DNA of 64,000 nucleotides, taken from the NCBI GenBank assembly GCA_003952965.2, contig CM025849.1, forward strand, positions 6,979,947-7,043,946, read 5' to 3'. The notes under the pieces are model-generated. The model ran no database searches and was not told where the DNA came from. It was given only the letters and a program-made list of their open reading frames with translations. The DNA comes from Morella rubra (Eukaryota > Streptophyta > Magnoliopsida > Fagales > Myricaceae). Of this stretch, positions 59,088 to 64,000 are shown one piece after another. The position numbers and the translations under genes are program-made. The stretch's first letter is position 1. Each line of letters opens with the position of its first letter.

Positions 59088-60095
59088 TGTTAGGTTTTTG
59101 TTGTTTTGGCATCATTCCGTGTCAAAATATGTCTTGATCGAGTTATATTTTTGGTATACACATTTGTTCAAGAGTTAGAGTCTATGGTCTGTCGAAAGTC
59201 TTCTTCGCGTTCTACCAGCGTTCAACAAACGCTCGAGCGTCCCTGATATTTTCATACAGAGACATCATGCTCGACTAAAGCTTGAACGTCCGTAAGAATT
59301 TTTCATACAGAGACATCACGTTCGACTAACGCTCGACCGACGCTCGAGCGTCCGTAAGGATTATTCATACAGAGACATCACGTTCGACGAGCGCTCGACC
59401 TACGCTCGAGCGACTTCCGGCGAATTTCAAAAATTGCTAGATTTTTGGGATTTCCTTGTGGATGAATTTTGAAACCCTACTAGGGTTCGTGAGAGGCCGA
59501 CTAGAACGTGATATATATGCATCCTTAGAGTGTTTTTGGCTACCCCTTTCCTAGAGAGAAAAACCCTAGAAAACTAGTGCTTCATGATATTGAATTTCTC
59601 TCTACTCTTCCTTTATACTACTTTGTCCCTTCATTGTGTTGAAGGCCAGTTGAAGAACAAGGGTGTTCGCGAAGATCCTTAAGAAGAACCTCAAGGGTTG
59701 AGGTGATTGCTGCTTGAAGCAGATCTGAGCAGGGGCGCTTAGATTATTACATCAAGGTTGTCAGAGTCAAGCAACTGGGGTTGCCCGTGTCTGAATCACT
59801 GTTGTAAGGATTTCTTCTTAGTGGATTTCAGGTGGCTGCTAGTCCGGAGTGGTTTTTCCTTTGAATGATTTTTCAAAGGTTTTCCACTTCGTCATCAAAA
59901 TCTCTTGTCTCTTTATGCGTTTGATTAATTTCTTTACAAGTTTATTTATTGATTTGATGATTGTGTTGGTTGATTGATATATCTAGACTGATCAATTTTA
60001 GAACTTGTTTTAAAATTGATATTGATTAGTTAAATTACAGATTTCACCTATTCACCCTCCTCTAGGTGAAGGTAGGGTCTAAACTAGGTTTTTCA
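59088..60095. mobile_element. Solo LTR of an LTR retrotransposon, 1,008 bp
   Basis: Begins TGTTAGG and ends TTTTTCA, and is flanked by an exact 5-bp duplication CATTG (59083-59087 and 60096-60100). The right part contains TTCACCTATTCACCCTCCTC, a motif common near LTR 3' ends of plant retrotransposons, and the middle has a minisatellite. There is no internal coding region or second LTR in the window, so it is the product of LTR-LTR recombination. Confidence 0.88.
59215..59415. repeat. Minisatellite inside the solo LTR
   Basis: TTCATACAGAGACATCA recurs at 59251, 59302 and 59363, separated by CGCTCGAGCG-rich spacers (CTCGAGCG palindromes at about 59232, 59342 and 59405). Units are about 51 and 62 bp. 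It is GC-richer than its surroundings. Confidence 0.85.
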
Positions 60096-60665
60096 CATTG
60101 CATGGACATCTCCATTTCCTCAAGACTGGAGTTTTTGTTGTATTCTGAATGTTTGCTGGCATCTGGATTCCTATGACATCCTGGACAATAAACTTGGGAA
60201 TGCTTAAGAATATTTAGGACAGGAAATGTGAAAAGATTTCATACTACATAATGCCAAGAGTGTGTTGTCATGATCCAATAATAATAAAAAACATAAGAGC
60301 TCTTGATATGAAACATTTGATTGCCTCAAAAGATATGTCTCTTGTTTTTCCTCCTCCTGTTTAGCTTGCAATGGCTTAAGTGCGAATGCCTATTTTCAGG
60401 GAATTAAAAGTGATGTCAGGACTAGCTCTGGTATGTTTTTAAATGCTGAAGAGAGGAAGTATCCTATAGTTCAGGCAAGAACCAAGAATGAATTTAAAGG
60501 GGGGCAAACTCCTAAAGGAAAATAAAATAAAATTTACTACCTAATGCAAAAAAATGTCTTCGAGTTAAAATATCAAAAATTAAGGATTAAAAATATTGAA
60601 ATACACGTATCCTACTATTTGCTGAGACTGAGAGGTGGTAATTGGATCCTACAAGTCTGCATCTT

Positions 60666-60823
60666 CTAAAAACGTTGCAAAATGGTTTCGTTCTCAATAG
60701 TTTCAAAAATTTCTCTCTTGATGTATACTACCATATTATCATTCATCCAGTCATCTTTCATCTTATTACGCAACTCAGTTTTGATAAACTTCATCACAGA
60801 GAACACTCTCTCAACGTGTGTTT
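60666..60823 (-). pseudogene. hAT transposase C-terminal (dimerisation) fragment
   Basis: A minus-strand frame reads VERVFSVMKFIKTELRNKM, then DDWMNDNMVVYIKREIF, to a stop at 60666. It matches the C-terminal dimerisation block of plant hAT / TTF-type zinc-finger transposases as I know the family. The rest of the transposase is not recognisable. The surrounding DNA to about 61245, where TATACAACCCTA resembles a hAT end, may be the remains of the element. Similar eroded sequence occurs inside the hAT element at 44405-45287. Confidence 0.7.
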
Positions 60824-61643
60824 ATAAGTAATTACTGAGCCCATGTCAAAATAAGGACGACTAGAACAGCCAGATACTTCGAACTTTTCATAGACAATAT
60901 CATGCATACAGAAGATGGAGAAAGCAATATGAATCCATAACATTTGTGAAATTAAGGTCCTATAGCAATCAATGAATAACTAGTGGTAGAGAGGCAACAT
61001 GTAAGTTCAAAAATAAAAAGAAAGCTAAAAGGAAGAGAAAAAAACATAAAATAAAAGGCAAAAACGAAAGGAAGACTAGAAAACTAATTTTTTTTAAACC
61101 ATTTGCAGAGGCCAACCGGGGTGGGGATTCGGACAGGTTCAATCATCCATCACAGTCGGGTCGAATTTGCAGGTCGAGATGAGAAACCGGGCATGTTGCC
61201 ATATGGACCCGCTTGGAACCGACCCAACCCATATACAACCCTAATTGAAGGTGCTTTAACCCATTGGTTGGAATGCATATAAGATTGACCTTCTAAGGGA
61301 ATATGGAGTTTCAACAATCTTTAATGTTTCTGACCTTTCTCCATATCATGAAGATTGATGATGAAGAGCAAGTCTCGAGGTCAAGTCTTTTCCAACCAAG
61401 GGAGCATGACACAGGAGTAGTCAGCACCTAAACTCAAAATTCAAATTAATTTTGGGATTGATATGATATCCAACGCTTTCCCCACACAGAGGAAAAAAAG
61501 GAGATTCCCCCTCCCCTCTCGCCGGCCCTAAAAAAGTAGTCTCTTCCATTTCCGAACTTCCCAATGCAGATGCAACAATTTTACTTAACCAATACAATCT
61601 AGGGTACCATTCGTTTAATTTGGTGTATCTAGCACGAGCATAA

Positions 61644-61925
61644 TATTAGAGAATATAACTCAAATAATAAAAATCTTCCTCTTCTTATCAACTTAAGCTT
61701 TTGGGATGAGTGGTAGATTCTCATGGTATCAGAGCCAAGGTCCCAAGTTCGAGACTTGATTCAGCACTCTACCCCAATTTCAATTAAATATTGCATGTGT
61801 TGGGCCTCCCAATTAAAAGAGAGTCCGGCCCACACGTGAGGGGGAGTGTTAGAGAATATAACTCAAATAATAAAATCTTCCTCTTTCTATCAGCTTAAGC
61901 TTTTGGGATGAATGGTAGATTTACA
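61644..61925 (+). mobile_element. Very small TRIM/SMART retroelement, 282 bp
   Basis: LTRs at 61644-61723 (80 bp) and 61847-61925 (79 bp) are nearly identical (TTAGAGAATATAACTCAAAT ... TTAAGCTTTTGGGATGA.TGG). The left LTR is followed at once by a perfect TGGTATCAGAGC primer-binding site for initiator tRNA-Met. The right LTR is preceded by a GAGGGGGAG polypurine tract. CATAA at 61639-61643 and 61926-61930 is an exact 5-bp target duplication. The interior is only 123 bp with no coding capacity. Confidence 0.95.
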
Positions 61926-61930
61926 CATAA

Positions 61931-63021
61931 TAGCTTTTTATCTTTGATGGAGTGGAGCTTCTAATTAATGCTAAATAGATTTTCTGGAATTTCTTTTCCT
62001 TCTGTTTTTATTTTTTTAAATAGAAACTCGCCTTTCCATGCGGTTTCTTATCCGAGCTCAGTGCAAACGCGTCCATCCTAAAGAGGTTTTTTGCAAAACA
62101 GACTCGCGTGTACATATATAGACAATTCAAGAAATCAAAATTTACATAAAAACAATTAATTTTCTTTTGAAAAGAAAAGTGCACGAGAACAACTTAACAT
62201 ACCATTGTTAGAATAATGTATTCAAACACATAGAATAAATTCTCATAAAATAATTTACATAGCAGAAGAATTTTCAGTAAACCTAATTTATACCCAAACT
62301 ACGGATGATTTGATTGTTTCGCGTACTTTAATTAGAATTCACCATCACTTTAAGCCTGATGGTAAAGTATATTACAAGGAGAAATAACAACTGAGAGAGA
62401 GATTTATAAAGAATTCTATACCATTACCACTCATCCTATGGGGTTATATATATCCACCATTGATGAGGAAACTTTCAACAGTAGTAACCGTCAGCAGTTA
62501 CACACTTGTAATAGCTGTGAAGAGCCGTCATGTGGGAGCCTTCATTTCTCAATTATCTCTTGAGGTAGTTACTGTGTGATTTTTGAATTATATTTTGCCT
62601 GCGCTTTACAATCAAATAAAAGAGATGGGTTGGGCAGGGTTGGAGGAAAAACTATTTTGGATCTGCTAGAAAAGGTAACCTAAACTTGGATTCTCTGACT
62701 ATTCCTCTATATCTATCTGCAGGCTTGCAATCCTTGTGCTCTCTGATCTTGCTGATCCTGTCTCAGGCAGTATGCACAAGGGATGAGATCATTAGTAAGA
62801 GCCTTGAAAGCATATCTTGCTGTGCATCTAACGATTTGCAAGAGAGAAAGCACAAGAAACATTAATTTATATATCTTACTTGTTGAAATACTCCATTAAT
62901 CTGCAATAAAAAGGATACATAGACAGTGGTTGGTTCATATTTCCTTCTTAATTTCCTCTCGACAGTCATGAGCTCCCAGAGGAATGCCCAGTAACTGATG
63001 AGACTTATACATATATATCAG
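61931..63021. other. Spacer; start of EG45 duplication unit 2
   Basis: AT-rich and gene-free to about 62540. From about 62546 it aligns with the region downstream of EG45 copy 1 (56095 onward), including a block at 62791-63005 matching 57140-57350 nearly base for base. Confidence 0.6.
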
Positions 63022-63305
63022 TTACCAGCCCTCCTCATAGCGGATCTTGATTTTTCCTGCACTTAGACTGGCAATCAAAGAGAAAGCATCTCGGGAAAGA
63101 TTGATGGTTGAACTGCACTTTGGACAATGATCAACAATCTGAACAACAATATCGATGTCATTGCTACAAGGATTTGGTGTGAGGTTTGTGCCTCCAATGC
63201 ATTGGACTGAAATCTTTGTCCCACATACCGACCCATTCTTCCATATGGCTTCGCTTGCTGCAGCAACCAAATCACCATTGTCTACATACCCAAAACATGC
63301 AGAGG
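63022..63305 (-). CDS. EG45-like domain protein (PNP-like), copy 2, second exon; 5' part outside window
   Basis: A secreted expansin-like (double-psi beta-barrel) protein of the plant natriuretic peptide/EG45 family, probably apoplastic; no hydrolytic activity is expected for the family. This exon (acceptor TTGGCAG at 63306-63312) encodes 94 residues from PSACFGYVDNGDLVAAAS through AIWKNGSVCGTKISVQCIGG, NPCSND, VQIVDHCPKC, STINLSRDAFSLIA and IKIRYEEGW to TAA at 63022-63024. The family's Cys pairs and the INLS..AF signature are intact. Phase 1 fits an exon like the one at 58438-58321, so the signal-peptide exon should lie just beyond 64000. It appears to be the working member of the duplicated pair, about 5.65 kb from copy 1. 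Confidence 0.9.
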
Positions 63306-63325
63306 CTGCCAAGAGACAATGACCG

Positions 63326-63656
63326 TTACTTTTTTTTTTTTTTTTCTAGGAACTATACTTCATTTATTAAAATCCAAGAAAAAGGATCAGCAAGTACATA
63401 AAGAATCACGTCTAGAGGGCCAGTCAAAAAACCTAAACAGACCAAAGGTCCTACAATATAAGCGGATCCAAAGATCCAATAGTGGCAACAAGCGTCTGGA
63501 TCATAAACAACCACAAGGGCTGTAAGGCAACCACAAACAGGCAAAGAGGGCCAGGAAACAAACTGACCTCAAGGGCCGGGTCACAACACAAACAGGAAAA
63601 GACCACAAGAGTTGGGACAACATAAACAAAAAAGAACCACAAGAGTCCGGAGAGAG
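63326..63656 (-). mobile_element. 5'-truncated LINE-like retroposon (EG45 copy 2 intron)
   Basis: The same insertion as at 57659-57966: poly-T at about 63329-63345, then the inverted TTTTAATAAATGAAG tail. The body is alike apart from scattered differences, including several GTCGGGA/GGCCGGG-type changes. The target duplication has decayed here (GACCGTT at 63320, AGTCGCT at the far side). Confidence 0.75.
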
Positions 63657-64000
63657 TCGCTCAAATAAAGGTTTGTTACTTCTTAATGGGTCATACAGGC
63701 AAGTTAGTTATTCTTTAAATAACGAAAATGAAAGAAACACTCCGAATAGATTAAAAACTAAAAGTAGACAAATAAAAATTAAGGAAAACCTTTATTTCAA
63801 TCTTCCTAACCATTATCCTTTGAAAACCCCACTTTCACCAAACAAAACGTGGGTTTATGTTAACTTTCTCGTGATGCTCTTGAATTGGTTAAAAAAAAAA
63901 AGCGACATAATTCTCGTTGAATTGATAATATTGTTAAAGTTATGGACACTTACCTGAATGAGAATAATTAATGTATATGCACAGAGTAACAATATAGATA
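63657..64000 (-). other. Remainder of EG45 copy 2 intron
   Basis: It aligns with 57974-58300 of copy 1, including a poly-A run and CACTTACCTG.ATGAGAATAA. No exon is expected before the window end. Confidence 0.7.

Noticed and set aside
61724..61760. GTTCGAGAC near a TGGTATCAGAGCC, possible tRNA
   Set aside because: These are the primer-binding site and interior of the small LTR element; no cloverleaf can be drawn.
1..64000. CRISPR arrays, operons or a bacterial-type defence system
   Set aside because: The genes are intron-bearing plant genes in AT-rich spacers with plant transposons. The only regularly spaced repeats are the tandem array at 236-910 and the LTR minisatellite, and neither has CRISPR-like spacers.

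Overview
The window looks like nuclear DNA of a flowering plant, most likely a woody eudicot. The genes have plant-type introns with GT-AG ends. The proteins belong to plant families: pectin methylesterases with an inhibitor pro-region, an ABA-type bZIP factor, a SUN-domain protein, a BST1-type inositol 5-phosphatase, an AGO4-clade Argonaute and EG45/PNP-like secreted proteins. The spacers are AT-rich and full of small transposons. I cannot name the species from sequence alone.

Layout. 1-4.9 kb: gene-free, with an imperfect ~235-bp tandem repeat. 4.9-11.4 kb: two convergent pectin methylesterase genes (+ then -) of different architecture, with a hairpin-like MITE between their 3' ends. 12.1-13.8 kb: a MITE and an internally deleted Argonaute pseudogene (copy A, + strand). 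14.8-19.7 kb: a three-exon AREB/ABF/DPBF bZIP gene (-). 23.6-31.0 kb: a two-exon SUN gene (+) whose ~6-kb intron holds a Pack-MULE-like element carrying a uroporphyrinogen-III synthase exon. 31-36 kb: SINE-like and hAT-like insertions. 36.2-40.0 kb: a ten-exon type I inositol polyphosphate 5-phosphatase (+). 41.4-42.4 kb: two non-autonomous DNA elements. 43.1-46.0 kb: Argonaute pseudogene copy B (-), interrupted by a TRIM retroelement and a hAT element, each with an intact target-site duplication. 46.8-53.0 kb: a nearly complete AGO4-clade gene (copy C, -) with three apparent single-base frame breaks. 56-64 kb: a direct duplication of an EG45-like gene (broken copy at 57.4-58.4 kb, better copy at 63 kb running off the window), both carrying the same LINE-like tail in the intron. 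Between them lie a solo LTR, a hAT transposase relic and a 282-bp SMART/TRIM element.

The genes do not form a pathway; this is ordinary plant gene space with neighbours of unrelated function. Pectin methylesterases and EG45-like proteins act in the cell wall. The 5-phosphatase acts on phosphoinositide signals, the bZIP in the nucleus on ABA-responsive promoters, SUN in the nuclear envelope, and Argonaute in small-RNA silencing. I did not find an undescribed multi-gene system. The most interesting structures are the three-copy Argonaute family with one inverted copy, the gene-capturing MULE inside SUN, and two miniature LTR elements with exact target-site duplications. Exon boundaries were placed by eye from reading frame, GT-AG sites and family knowledge; none is backed by transcript data.
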